This document shows positions 17,172 to 25,422 of a DNA stretch of 46,509 nt, in pieces. The notes beneath the pieces were generated by a model. It did no database searches and was not told where the DNA came from. It saw only the letters and a list, made by a program, of their open reading frames with translations. Position numbers and translations under genes: made by a program. Origin of the DNA: Nocardia seriolae NBRC 15557 (GTDB lineage Bacteria > Actinomycetota > Actinomycetes > Mycobacteriales > Mycobacteriaceae); NCBI RefSeq assembly GCF_007990715.1, contig NZ_BJWY01000049.1, forward strand, positions 1 to 46,509. Reading direction: 5' to 3'. Every line of letters starts with the position of its first letter. Position 1 is the stretch's first letter.

Positions 17172-17849
17172 ATGGATATGGACCCCCTCGATACGGAAGC
17201 CGGGTTGTCGTCGACGCAGCAGGAGTACTCCGATCGGCATCGGGCGGCACGGGAGGCGCTGCTGGTCTCGCAGCGGGGACGGCTGCTGGAGGGGATCAGC
17301 GAGTGTGTGGAGGCCAAGGGATACGGCGCCACCACCCTGACCGATATCGTGGCGCGGGCCCGGGTGTCGCGCAGCACCTTCTACGAGCACTTCGCCAGTA
17401 AGGAGGAGTGCTTCGTGGCGGCGGTGGAGGCGGGGGCGCTGCTGCTGTACACGCGGATCGCGGAGGAGACGGCGCGGCTCGAGCATCCGGATGCGCGTGC
17501 GCTGGTGCTGAATTCGCTGACCACCTATTGCGACGTGGTCATCGCCGAGCCGCATCTGGCGCGACTGGTGCTGGTAGAGGCGGTGAAGGCGGGCGGGGCG
17601 GCGGTGGCGCGGCACGACGCGTCGCTGGATCTGTTCACGGCGCTGTACCGGGAGTACCACCTGCGCGCGCTGACCGAGTTCGACGACGTGCCGCCGGTCA
17701 GCGACGGCCAGCTGGCGCTGATCGTGGACGCCATCGCCGAGCGCACCCGGCGGCTGATCGAGCGCGGGGAGATCGCGCTACTGCCGCAACACCTTCCGGA
17801 CCTGCGGACCTTCGCCCTGGCCGTACTGCGGCTGCCGTCGGACGACTGA
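17172..17849 (+). CDS. TetR-family regulator, first of a tandem pair
   Basis: The 225-residue regulator has its TetR HTH at about residues 28-75: RLLEGISECVEAKGYGATTLTD, then VARARVSRSTFYEHF. That stretch is almost identical to the next gene's, so the two are tandem duplicates. The C-terminal domains diverge. ATG 17172 is the likely start (ATG 17178 is in frame); the ribosome site is poor. It lies divergent from the MmyB-type gene and about 1.2 kb before the nlt cluster, so it is a candidate regulator of that cluster. This is inference from position only. Confidence 0.83.
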   Translation: MDMDPLDTEAGLSSTQQEYSDRHRAAREALLVSQRGRLLEGISECVEAKGYGATTLTDIVARARVSRSTFYEHFASKEECFVAAVEAGALLLYTRIAEETARLEHPDARALVLNSLTTYCDVVIAEPHLARLVLVEAVKAGGAAVARHDASLDLFTALYREYHLRALTEFDDVPPVSDGQLALIVDAIAERTRRLIERGEIALLPQHLPDLRTFALAVLRLPSDD

Positions 17850-17943
17850 GGTCACCTGCCTGCAATGCCGCCCCGACCCGACGCCCGCGCCCGGTCGATA
17901 ATGTGGATCTGAAGTGGACGCGGTTCAGCGAAAGAGGGTATGG

Positions 17944-18642
17944 ATGCGCGACAGGCAGGTCCGGCCGATGGCCCGCGAACCGCAGGGGTCCATGCTGCAG
18001 CGCACAAAATTCGACGAACGCCACCGGGCCGCCCGGGACGCGGTGCTCACCTCGCAGCGCGGCCGGCTGCTCGAGGCCATGGTGGAATGCGTCGAGGCCA
18101 AGGGGTACAATGCCACCACGCTCACCGATATCGTCGCGCGCGCACGGGTTTCGCGCAGCACCTTCTACGAGCACTTCAGCAACAAGGAGCACTGCTTCGT
18201 CGAGGCGGTGCGCACCGGATCCGACATCATCGCGACCCGCATCGTGGACGAGCTGGCCATGCTGCCCACCGACGCCGGGGCCTACGAGCGCATCGAGTCG
18301 ATCGTGGTCACCTTCTGCGAAACCGTGGCCTCCGAACCGGATTTCGCGCGGCTGATGCTGGTCGAGGCGTTCAAGGTGGATCAGGAATCTGTGGCGCTGC
18401 GCGATCTCGCGGTGGACCGTTTCGCCGATCTGTACCGCGTCTTCTACGCCCAGGCGCGCGCGACGGATCCGAGTCTGCCGGTGATCGCCGACGCGCTGTT
18501 CGCGCTGATTCCCGACGCCATCGGCGAGCGTACCCGGCGGGTCATCGTGGCCGAGGGTGCACAGCAGGTGCCCGAATTGGCGCCGCTGTTCGTGGAATTC
18601 GTGATCGCGGTGCTGGGACTTCCGCCGCGCGACCGCCACTGA
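17944..18642 (+). CDS. TetR-family regulator, second of a tandem pair
   Basis: The 232-residue protein shares RGRLLEAMVECVEAKGYNATTLTD and the recognition region ARVSRSTFYEHFSNKE with its upstream twin. Its ligand domain differs (VTFCETVASEPDFARLMLVEAFKVD against a related VIAEPHLARLVLVEAVKAG). GAGGG lies 5 bases before the ATG at 17944, which decides the start over an upstream GTG. It is the last gene before nltA. Its nearly identical recognition helix suggests that it binds the same operator as its twin while answering a different ligand. Confidence 0.85.
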   Translation: MRDRQVRPMAREPQGSMLQRTKFDERHRAARDAVLTSQRGRLLEAMVECVEAKGYNATTLTDIVARARVSRSTFYEHFSNKEHCFVEAVRTGSDIIATRIVDELAMLPTDAGAYERIESIVVTFCETVASEPDFARLMLVEAFKVDQESVALRDLAVDRFADLYRVFYAQARATDPSLPVIADALFALIPDAIGERTRRVIVAEGAQQVPELAPLFVEFVIAVLGLPPRDRH

Positions 18643-19034
18643 CCAGCGAAAAACGCTGCCGCTCAGACAGTTTCCGGATCGCCCCGGCGGCGGCCCGGGA
18701 CTGCGACGCGGCCGGGTGAACTCACTCACAGCGAGACCCTCGGTTCGTCGCCCTCGTGCCATACGGATGACACATAACGAGCGGTAGCCAGGGATTGACC
18801 AATGCCGAGTACTTTGCGGTACCCCCACCTCAGCCCGCCTGCGGCGGCTCAGGCTGACGGCCGGAACTGCACGAAACCGCGCGTCACACTAAGCGTGCGT
18901 TCATGATTCGTCTCAGACAGCTACACGGAACGCTCCAGTTCCCCAAGCCAGTTACTCTCGGGTAGCCTCATCGCATCCGAGCTTGACGATCACGTTCTTC
19001 CCGCATTTCAACCTCCCAGTTTCAGGAGTTTCCC
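18643..19034 (+). promoter_or_regulatory. Upstream region of the nlt cluster
   Basis: This 392-base gap carries no convincing gene. A small hairpin CAGCG-AAAAA-CGCTG (18644-18658) directly follows the tetR stop and may terminate it. TTGACC near 18793 and TTGACG near 18982 are possible -35 elements, but neither has a good -10 at the right distance. AGGAG at 19024-19028 is the ribosome site of nltA. I see no clear TetR palindrome. Confidence 0.35.
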
Positions 19035-20087
19035 GTGCCGCAATCTCGATTCGAGTCCATCGGCGCTTATCTACCCGAGAAGCGTGTCACCACAGCAGCA
19101 TTGCTTTCGCAATTGAAGGAAGTCCCCGAGTTCGATCTCGAACGCATCACGGGGGTCAAGGAGCGGCGTTTCCGCGACAACCGGCCCGGCCGCCGGGAGG
19201 ACTCCTTCGTCCTGGCCATGAAGGCCGTCGAGGACAGTCTGTCCAGGTCATCCTATGCCGCAGGCGATCTCGACGTCATCATCTCCACCTCCATCACCCG
19301 CAGCAAACACGGCACCCGCATGTACATGGAGCCGTCCTTCGCCGGGGCGATCGGCCGCGCCATCGGAGCGCGCGAGGACGTCATCGCCTTCGATCTCTCG
19401 AATGCCTGCGCGGGCATGATGAGTGGCGTCTACATTCTCGACCGCATGATTCGCAGCGGCGCGGTGAAACGCGGCATCGTGGTCAGCGGCGAGGCCATCA
19501 CGCCCATTGCGGAAACGGCCGTCAATGAGATTTCCAGCAAATACGATTTGCAATTCGCCTCGTTGACCGTCGGCGATTCCGGTGCGTGCGTGGTGCTGGA
19601 CGAGGCCGTGGACGACAACGACAAGATCCACTACATCGAGTTGACCACCGCGTCGGAGTTCTCGCACCTGTGCCTGGGCATGCCCAGCGACAAGACCAAT
19701 GGCGTGGCGCTCTACACCGACAACCGGAAGATGCACAACGAGGCGCGGTTCCTGCTGTGGACCGACACCCAGCGCAACTTCATGGAGGCGAAAGGAATCT
19801 CCTTCGCCGACGAGGGATTCGACTACATCATCCACCACCAGTTCGGCGCGGCGGCCATCCCGTTCATGAACGCCATTGCCGAGCGCGAGTTCGGCCACCC
19901 CATGCCGCCGGACCTGAATGTCATCGAGAAGTACGGAAACACCTCCAGCACTTCGCATTTCATCGTGCTGCACGATCAGCTCAGCCAGCAGGCCATCCCC
20001 ACCGGGTCCAAGCTGCTGATGATCCCGGCCGCCTCCGGCGTGGTCGGCGGCTTCCTGTCCACCACCATCTCGTCGCTGAAGGTCTGA
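19035..20087 (+). CDS. nltA: NltA, OleA-like thiolase (KASIII fold), catalytic subunit
   Basis: The 350-residue ketosynthase-III-like enzyme should condense two acyl-CoAs head to head into a beta-keto acid, the first step of olefin and beta-lactone pathways. The triad is visible: Cys125 in LSNACAGMMSG, His267/268 in HHQFG and Asn302 in KYGNTSS. Glu99 in YMEPSFAG lies 26 residues before the cysteine, the same spacing as Glu117-Cys143 in Xanthomonas OleA. GTG 19035 has AGGAG 6 bases upstream. The next gene is a cysteine-less partner, which fits the heterodimeric NltAB/LstAB type rather than an OleA homodimer. I assign the name by cluster order and family. Confidence 0.88.
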   Translation: MPQSRFESIGAYLPEKRVTTAALLSQLKEVPEFDLERITGVKERRFRDNRPGRREDSFVLAMKAVEDSLSRSSYAAGDLDVIISTSITRSKHGTRMYMEPSFAGAIGRAIGAREDVIAFDLSNACAGMMSGVYILDRMIRSGAVKRGIVVSGEAITPIAETAVNEISSKYDLQFASLTVGDSGACVVLDEAVDDNDKIHYIELTTASEFSHLCLGMPSDKTNGVALYTDNRKMHNEARFLLWTDTQRNFMEAKGISFADEGFDYIIHHQFGAAAIPFMNAIAEREFGHPMPPDLNVIEKYGNTSSTSHFIVLHDQLSQQAIPTGSKLLMIPAASGVVGGFLSTTISSLKV

Positions 20088-20097
20088 GGTTCCGCAC

Positions 20098-21010
20098 ATG
20101 GGCGTTCGCATCAAATCCACCGGAATCAGCCGGGACACTGACACTTTCAGCATCGTTGAGCTCAGCGGCCGGGCCGCGAAGGCGGCGATGGCGAGCGCGG
20201 GCATCGAGCCCGGGCAGGTCGGGGTCATGATCAACGCGGGCATCTTCCGCGACAGCAATACCGTCGAGCCCGCCGTGTCGGCGCTGATCCAGAAGGCAGC
20301 GGGCATCGGGCTGGACTATGTGAAGGAGGGACCCGCGGTCGTTCTCCTTCGATCTGATGAACGCGGGCACGGGCGTGCTCAACGCGGTGCAGGTGGCGCA
20401 GGCGGTGCTGGCCACCGGGAGCGCCGAGCATGTGCTGATCGTGTCCGGTGACACCCATCCGTCGATGACGCGGTCGGCCGCAGACGACGAATTCCCGTAC
20501 GCCACAGCGGGTGCGGCGCTGCTACTGGAGCAGACCGACGAGCCGGAGGGCTTCGGCCAGGTGGTCACCCGGGCCGCCGCCGGTGCCCCGGGCCTGGAGT
20601 CCTACGTGGATGTCGAGACCATGGGCGACCGCGGCCGCGGGCTCATGACCGTGGATCGCGATCCGGACTACCTGGAACGCCTGCTGGCGGTGGCGGCCGA
20701 GGCCGCGCGGGCCGCGCTGGCGGGCAGCGATATCAACGAGACCACCACGGCGCTGATCGCCTCCACGCCCAGCGGCGAGTTCCCGGCGCTGCTGGCCGCC
20801 GAGCTCGGCATCGCGCCCGAGGCGGTGCTCACGCCGGATCTGTCGCAGGGCGATCCGCACACGGCGTCGCTGCCGCTGGCGTATCACGCTGCCGCCGAGG
20901 CGGATTCGCTCGCCGCCTACCGCGACGTGCTGTTCGTGGCGGCGGGCGCGGGCCCCTCGGCCGCCGCGGTCGTCTACCGGCTCCCGGCCCTCGCCGGAGC
21001 CGCGGCGTGA
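20098..21010 (+). pseudogene. nltB: NltB, cysteine-less OleA-like subunit, with one frameshift
   Basis: Two frames make one 304-residue KASIII-like protein. The first ends after GLDYVKE and the second resumes at SFSFDLMNAGTGVLNAV. Removing one G from GGG at 20328-20330 restores ...YVKEDPRSFSFDL.... At the cysteine position the sequence is NAGTG, so Gly90 replaces the nucleophile. VEPAVSALIQ (Glu57) aligns with the glutamate region of NltA. Such a subunit would complete a heterodimer rather than act alone. GAGG lies 8 bases before the ATG. Its stop overlaps the nltC start by 4 bases. The break may be a sequencing error; if real, the pathway is probably dead. Confidence 0.8.
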
Positions 21011-22890
21011 CGAACGCGACCTATTGGCAGGCCATCGACCGCTTCCGCGCGGTCGTCGCCGCCGATCCGGACCGTGAGGCGGTGATCTACCCCGCGGGGA
21101 AGACCGCCTCCGGCCTGCCGGACTACCGTCACCTCACCTACCGTGAGCTCGACGAGTGGTCCGACACCATCGGCCTGCACCTGGCCGCCGCGGGCGTGGG
21201 CCGCGGCACCCGCACCATCGTGCTGGTGCTGCCCAGCCCGGAGCTCTACGCGATCATGCTGGGGCTGTTGAAGATCGGCGCGATTCCCGTGGTCATCGAC
21301 CCGGGCATGGGGTTGCGCAAGATGCTCAACTGCCTGCGCGCCGCCGACGCCGAGGCGTTCATCGGCATTCCGCAGGCGCACGCGGCGCGGGTGCTGTTCG
21401 GCAAGTACTTCCGGAACGTGCGGGTGACTCTCACCGTCGGCCCGCGCTGGTTCTGGGGCGGCCCGACGCTGCGCAGTTGGGGAGCGCCGGCGGGCGCGGG
21501 CCGTCCCGGAGTCGCCGGCACGCAGGTGAACGCGGCGGTCACCGCGCGGCTCGAGGAGCTGCTGGCCACGCTGGCGGAATCACCGCGGCCCGCGGTGCGC
21601 CGCGGATTCGCCGGGGCCCGTTCACGATTCGCGGATCTGAACGCCCGACGCGACGCGCGCCGGGATGCGCACGCGCACGACATCGCGCCCTTCGACGCCT
21701 TCACCCTGCGCGAGCGGGTGCCCGCGCCCGCCGACGAGGTGCTGCTCATCGCGTACACCACGGGCAGCACCGGACCCGCCAAGGCCGTGGAGATGACCCA
21801 CGGCAACCTCAGCGCCATGGTCGAGCAGGTGCATGCCGCACGTGGGCGGGTGGAGCCGGGGACCTCGCTGATCACGCTGCCGCTGGTCGGGATTCTGGAC
21901 ATGCTGCTCGGATCCCGGTGCGTACTACCGCCGCTGGTGCCCAGTCAGGTCGGGTCGACCGAGCCGACGCACGTGGTGGACGCCATCAACCGGTTCGGGG
22001 TGAAGACCATGTTCGCCTCGCCCGCGGTCTTGATCCCCCTGCTGCGGCATATGGAGCAGCACCGGACGCCGGTGCCGACGCTGCACAGCATCTACTCCGG
22101 CGGCGCGCCCGTGCCGGACCGGTGCATTGCCGGGCTGCGGCGGGTGCTGGCCGAAGACGCCGAGGTGTACGCGGGCTACGGGTCAACCGAGGCACTGCCC
22201 ATGTCCACCATCGAATCTCGGGAACTGCTGGACGGTTTGGCCGAGCGTGCCAGGCTGGGCGACGGCACCTGTGTGGGACGGCCCGCCGAGGGGGTGCGGG
22301 CGCGGTTGGTCGCCATCACCGACGACGCCATTCCGACCTGGGCGGAGGCCGAGGCGCGTGCGGACGAGCTGACGGCGACCCGCGGCATCGGCGAGCTGGT
22401 GGTGTCGGGGCCGAACGTGAGCACCCGGTACTACTGGCCGGAGTCGGCGAACACCGCGGGCAAGATCCACGAGGGCGCGACGGTGTGGCATCGCACCGGC
22501 GATCTGGCGTGGATCGACGGCGAGGATCGAATCTGGTTCTGCGGCCGCAAGAGTCAGCGGCTGCTGACCGCCGACGGGCCGATGTTCAGCGTGCAGGTGG
22601 AGCAGGTCTTCAATACCGTCACCGGCGTCGCACGCACGGCGCTGGTCGGCGTGGGTACGCGGGGCACGCAGCTGCCGGTGCTCTGCGTCGAGGTTCGGCC
22701 CGGCGCGGACACCGCCGTGGTCGAGGCCGAATTGCGCAAGCGCGCCGCCGAATTCGATGTCACCGCACCGGTTTCCACCTTCCTGTTCCATCCGAAGTTC
22801 CCGGTCGACAGCCGCCACAATGCCAAGATCGGCCGCGAACAGCTCGCGGTCTGGGCGGCGGAGCAGCTCGGGAAGGACGATCGACGATGA
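21007..22890 (+). CDS. nltC: NltC, beta-lactone synthetase (OleC-like, AMP-dependent)
   Basis: The 627-residue member of the adenylate-forming superfamily should activate a beta-hydroxy acid with ATP and close it to a beta-lactone. Motifs: the phosphate loop IAYTTGSTGPAKAVEMTHGN (about residues 248-267), YAGYGSTEALP (near 391), WHRTGDLAW (near 497) and a C-terminal lysine, NAKIG (Lys607). Length and the long insertion after FRNVRVTLTVGP match OleC rather than ordinary acyl-CoA ligases. The GTG start overlaps the nltB stop (GTGA), so translation is coupled. The next gene overlaps in the same way. Confidence 0.88.
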   Translation: MTNATYWQAIDRFRAVVAADPDREAVIYPAGKTASGLPDYRHLTYRELDEWSDTIGLHLAAAGVGRGTRTIVLVLPSPELYAIMLGLLKIGAIPVVIDPGMGLRKMLNCLRAADAEAFIGIPQAHAARVLFGKYFRNVRVTLTVGPRWFWGGPTLRSWGAPAGAGRPGVAGTQVNAAVTARLEELLATLAESPRPAVRRGFAGARSRFADLNARRDARRDAHAHDIAPFDAFTLRERVPAPADEVLLIAYTTGSTGPAKAVEMTHGNLSAMVEQVHAARGRVEPGTSLITLPLVGILDMLLGSRCVLPPLVPSQVGSTEPTHVVDAINRFGVKTMFASPAVLIPLLRHMEQHRTPVPTLHSIYSGGAPVPDRCIAGLRRVLAEDAEVYAGYGSTEALPMSTIESRELLDGLAERARLGDGTCVGRPAEGVRARLVAITDDAIPTWAEAEARADELTATRGIGELVVSGPNVSTRYYWPESANTAGKIHEGATVWHRTGDLAWIDGEDRIWFCGRKSQRLLTADGPMFSVQVEQVFNTVTGVARTALVGVGTRGTQLPVLCVEVRPGADTAVVEAELRKRAAEFDVTAPVSTFLFHPKFPVDSRHNAKIGREQLAVWAAEQLGKDDRR

Positions 22891-23159
22891 AGGTGACTGT
22901 GCTGCGGGCGATTCCGGTGCTGGGCTGGGTTTACCTGGCACTGGGCCTGCTGCTGGCGGCGGGTGATCGCGCACCCGCCAACCGGCTGCTGCGGGCGGTG
23001 TTCTGGATCGACGCGTTCCTCAGCATCGTGGTGCACGCGGCCCAGATCCCGGCGGCCCTGAAGGCCACGGCGGGCACCGAGCATTCGGCGGTGAAGACGG
23101 CGGCCATGACCCAGATCTTCGGAATCACCTGGTGGAAGACTCAGGAGGCAGCGGCGTGA
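22887..23159 (+). CDS. Small two-pass membrane protein inside the nlt operon
   Basis: The 90-residue protein has hydrophobic segments at about residues 8-25 (IPVLGWVYLALGLLLAAG) and 36-56 (LLRAVFWIDAFLSIVVHAAQI). A short amphipathic tail ends in ITWWKTQEAAA. Its ATG overlaps the nltC stop (ATGA) and its stop overlaps the nltD start (GTGA), so all three are made together. I recognise no family. Position suggests that it anchors the NltA-D enzymes at the membrane or passes the lipid product to the transporter; this is inference. Confidence 0.75.
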   Translation: MKVTVLRAIPVLGWVYLALGLLLAAGDRAPANRLLRAVFWIDAFLSIVVHAAQIPAALKATAGTEHSAVKTAAMTQIFGITWWKTQEAAA

Positions 23160-24196
23160 AGGCACTCGTCACAGGTGCGTCCGGATTCCTCGGCGGGGCC
23201 ATCGTGCGCCGCCTGATCCGCGACGGCGACTATCAGGTGGCCATCCTGGCCCGGGCCACCAGCAATCTGCGGGACCTGTACGACGTGATCGACGAGGTCG
23301 AGATCATTACCGGCGATCTCACCGATCAGGTGTCCCTCGAACGCGCCACCAAGGGCGTGGACGTGGTGTTCCACAGTGCTGCGCGGGTGGACGATCGCGG
23401 CACGCGGGCGCAGTTCGTGGCCGAGAACGTCACGGCCACCGAAAATCTCGTGCGGGCGGCCAAGCGCAATGGCGCGTCCCGGTTCGTCTTCATCTCCAGC
23501 CCCAGCGCGCTCATGGACCGCGACGGCGGCGATCAGGTCGATATCGACGAATCGGCGCCCTACCCGCGGCGCTATCTGAACCTGTACTCCGAGACCAAGG
23601 CCGCGGCCGAGCGGCTCGTACTGGCTTCCAGCACAGCGGAATTCACCACCTGCGCGCTGCGGCCGCGGGCGATCTGGGGCGCGGGCGACCGGTCGGGGCC
23701 GATCGTGCGGCTGCGGGGCCGGGCGGCCGAGGGCACGCTGCCGGATCTGTCCTACGGCAAGCAGGTCAAGGCGTCGCTGTGCCATGTGGAGAACATCGCG
23801 GAGGCGTGCGTACTCGCCTCCCGGTCCGAGAACGTCGGCGGCAATGCGTATTTCATCGCCGACGCGGAGCAGACCGACGTGTGGGGGTTCCTGGGCGAGG
23901 TGGCCGGTGATCTCGGATATGCGAAGCCGACCCGGCAGCCGAATCCGAAGGTACTGGCCGCGGTGGTGGCCGCCATCGAAACCGTCTGGCGCATACCGTT
24001 CGTGGCCACCCGCTGGTCGCCGCCGCTGTCGCGGTACGTGGTGGCGCTGATGACCCGCACCGCCACCTACGACACCTCCGCCGCGACAAGGGATTTCGGG
24101 TATCAGCCGATCGTGGACCGTGATGCCGGACTGGCCGGATTCCTGGCCTGGCTGCAAACCCAGGGCGGCGTCGTCGCCCTGACCGAGAAGATCTAG
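23156..24196 (+). CDS. nltD: NltD, NAD(P)H-dependent beta-keto acid reductase (OleD-like)
   Basis: The 346-residue protein is an extended SDR. It has TGASGFLGG at residues 6-14, HSAARVDDRG, and the catalytic YSETK (Tyr144, Lys148). OleD-type enzymes reduce the beta-keto acid from the OleA step to a beta-hydroxy acid, the substrate of the beta-lactone synthetase. The GTG at 23156 lies in the 4-base overlap with the small membrane-protein gene, with GGAGG about 8 bases upstream; the frame is open further up, but this is where the Rossmann fold begins. The acyltransferase-like gene follows after 12 bases. Confidence 0.87.
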   Translation: MKALVTGASGFLGGAIVRRLIRDGDYQVAILARATSNLRDLYDVIDEVEIITGDLTDQVSLERATKGVDVVFHSAARVDDRGTRAQFVAENVTATENLVRAAKRNGASRFVFISSPSALMDRDGGDQVDIDESAPYPRRYLNLYSETKAAAERLVLASSTAEFTTCALRPRAIWGAGDRSGPIVRLRGRAAEGTLPDLSYGKQVKASLCHVENIAEACVLASRSENVGGNAYFIADAEQTDVWGFLGEVAGDLGYAKPTRQPNPKVLAAVVAAIETVWRIPFVATRWSPPLSRYVVALMTRTATYDTSAATRDFGYQPIVDRDAGLAGFLAWLQTQGGVVALTEKI

Positions 24197-24208
24197 GCAG
24201 GTAGGCAC

Positions 24209-25393
24209 ATGTTCCGCCGTCCCATCTCCCCCACCGAACTCATCTACTTCCCCATGCGGGATCTGGCTCCCCCGTTCCTGATGCAGCTGGTGGTGGAGGG
24301 CACGGGCAGCATCGATCCGGAGGCGCTGCGGCGCGCGGTGGTCACCGCCGCCGCGGCGAATCCGGGCGCGCGGCTGGTCCGGGAGGGCAGGCAGTGGGTC
24401 GACCGCGAGGTCGCGCCGAGCGTGCGGGTGGTCGAGCACACGCTGGAATACCCTGCGCTGGAGTCCGATCCGGTACTCACCAGCCCGATCGGGCCGACCC
24501 CGGACGCCACCGTGGAGGTGCTGCTGCTCACGGGCTCGCCGACCACCCTGGTATTCCGGGTCTTCCACGGCGTCATGGACGGCATGGGCATGGTCATGTG
24601 GGCCACCGACGTGCTGCGGGTGCTGCGCGGCGAGGAGCCGGTCGGCGCGCCCGACCCGATCGCCGATGCCGAACTGGTGCGCAAGGTCGGCGCGCCCGGG
24701 CGGCCCACGCTCATGCTGCCGAAGTTCCGCACGGCGCTCGGGCACGGGCGGCAGGAGCCGGGCGAGCACCGGCACCTGTTGCGCACCCGCACCATTCACG
24801 CCACCGGGCCCGGTGCGCTCATGCGGGTGGCGGCGCTGCTCGCCGAGGAGGGCGGCCCGGTCTCGCGCATCATGATCCCGGTCGACATCCGCCGCCACGA
24901 CCCGGCGCTGCGGTCCACCGCGAATCTGGCGCTTCCGCTGTTCCTGGACGTGACGCCCGGCATGGACTGGCAGCAGCTCAACGAGATCAAGCGCGCGGGG
25001 CTGAAGGAGAACCGCGAGCTGAACCAGATGGACAACGGCGGGCTGAAGTATCTGCCGCAGGCGGCCGGTCGCGGTCTGCTGCGCACGCTGAACGTGCTGG
25101 GCGCGCGCACGGGGCTGAACCTGGCCTCGGCCACCGTCTCCCACATGGGCCGCTACGACCTGGACGAGCTCGCGGTCCCCGGCTTCAGCCCGACCGCCAT
25201 CAAGGTGATGCCCCAGCACAGCGTCGCCATGCCGCTGCTCATGGGCATGACCGAATGCGGTGGACGTACCGAGCTGACCGTTTCGGTCCGCAACGGCCGC
25301 GGGATCCCCGAGCGCCTGGATGCCCTGCTGGACCGCATCGTCCGCACCTTGGAAAGCGAACTGACGCCGACGAATTCCGAAGCGACCCGCTGA
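24209..25393 (+). CDS. Acyltransferase/condensation-fold protein (PapA/WS-DGAT-like)
   Basis: The 394-residue protein has the layout of chloramphenicol-acetyltransferase-fold enzymes. The active-site motif is H-x-x-x-D-G: His120 and Asp124-Gly125 in FHGVMDGMG. The first half begins PTELIYFPM...PPFLMQLVVEG. VDIRRHDP lies in the second half, and SHMGRYDLDEL sits where PapA and condensation domains have their bridge-strand motif. Such enzymes join an acyl group to an alcohol or amine. Being in line with nltA-D, it may acylate the lipid product or a precursor. GGCAGGTAGG precedes the ATG. Acceptor and donor are not predictable. Confidence 0.75.
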   Translation: MFRRPISPTELIYFPMRDLAPPFLMQLVVEGTGSIDPEALRRAVVTAAAANPGARLVREGRQWVDREVAPSVRVVEHTLEYPALESDPVLTSPIGPTPDATVEVLLLTGSPTTLVFRVFHGVMDGMGMVMWATDVLRVLRGEEPVGAPDPIADAELVRKVGAPGRPTLMLPKFRTALGHGRQEPGEHRHLLRTRTIHATGPGALMRVAALLAEEGGPVSRIMIPVDIRRHDPALRSTANLALPLFLDVTPGMDWQQLNEIKRAGLKENRELNQMDNGGLKYLPQAAGRGLLRTLNVLGARTGLNLASATVSHMGRYDLDELAVPGFSPTAIKVMPQHSVAMPLLMGMTECGGRTELTVSVRNGRGIPERLDALLDRIVRTLESELTPTNSEATR

Positions 25394-25422
25394 CCCACGC
25401 CTCACCCAGGATCGGAGTGCCC

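Noticed and set aside
24394..25422. Long upstream extension of the MMPL frame
   Set aside because: It is an out-of-frame shadow of the acyltransferase gene, rich in Arg and Gly; the MMPL family begins at 25423.
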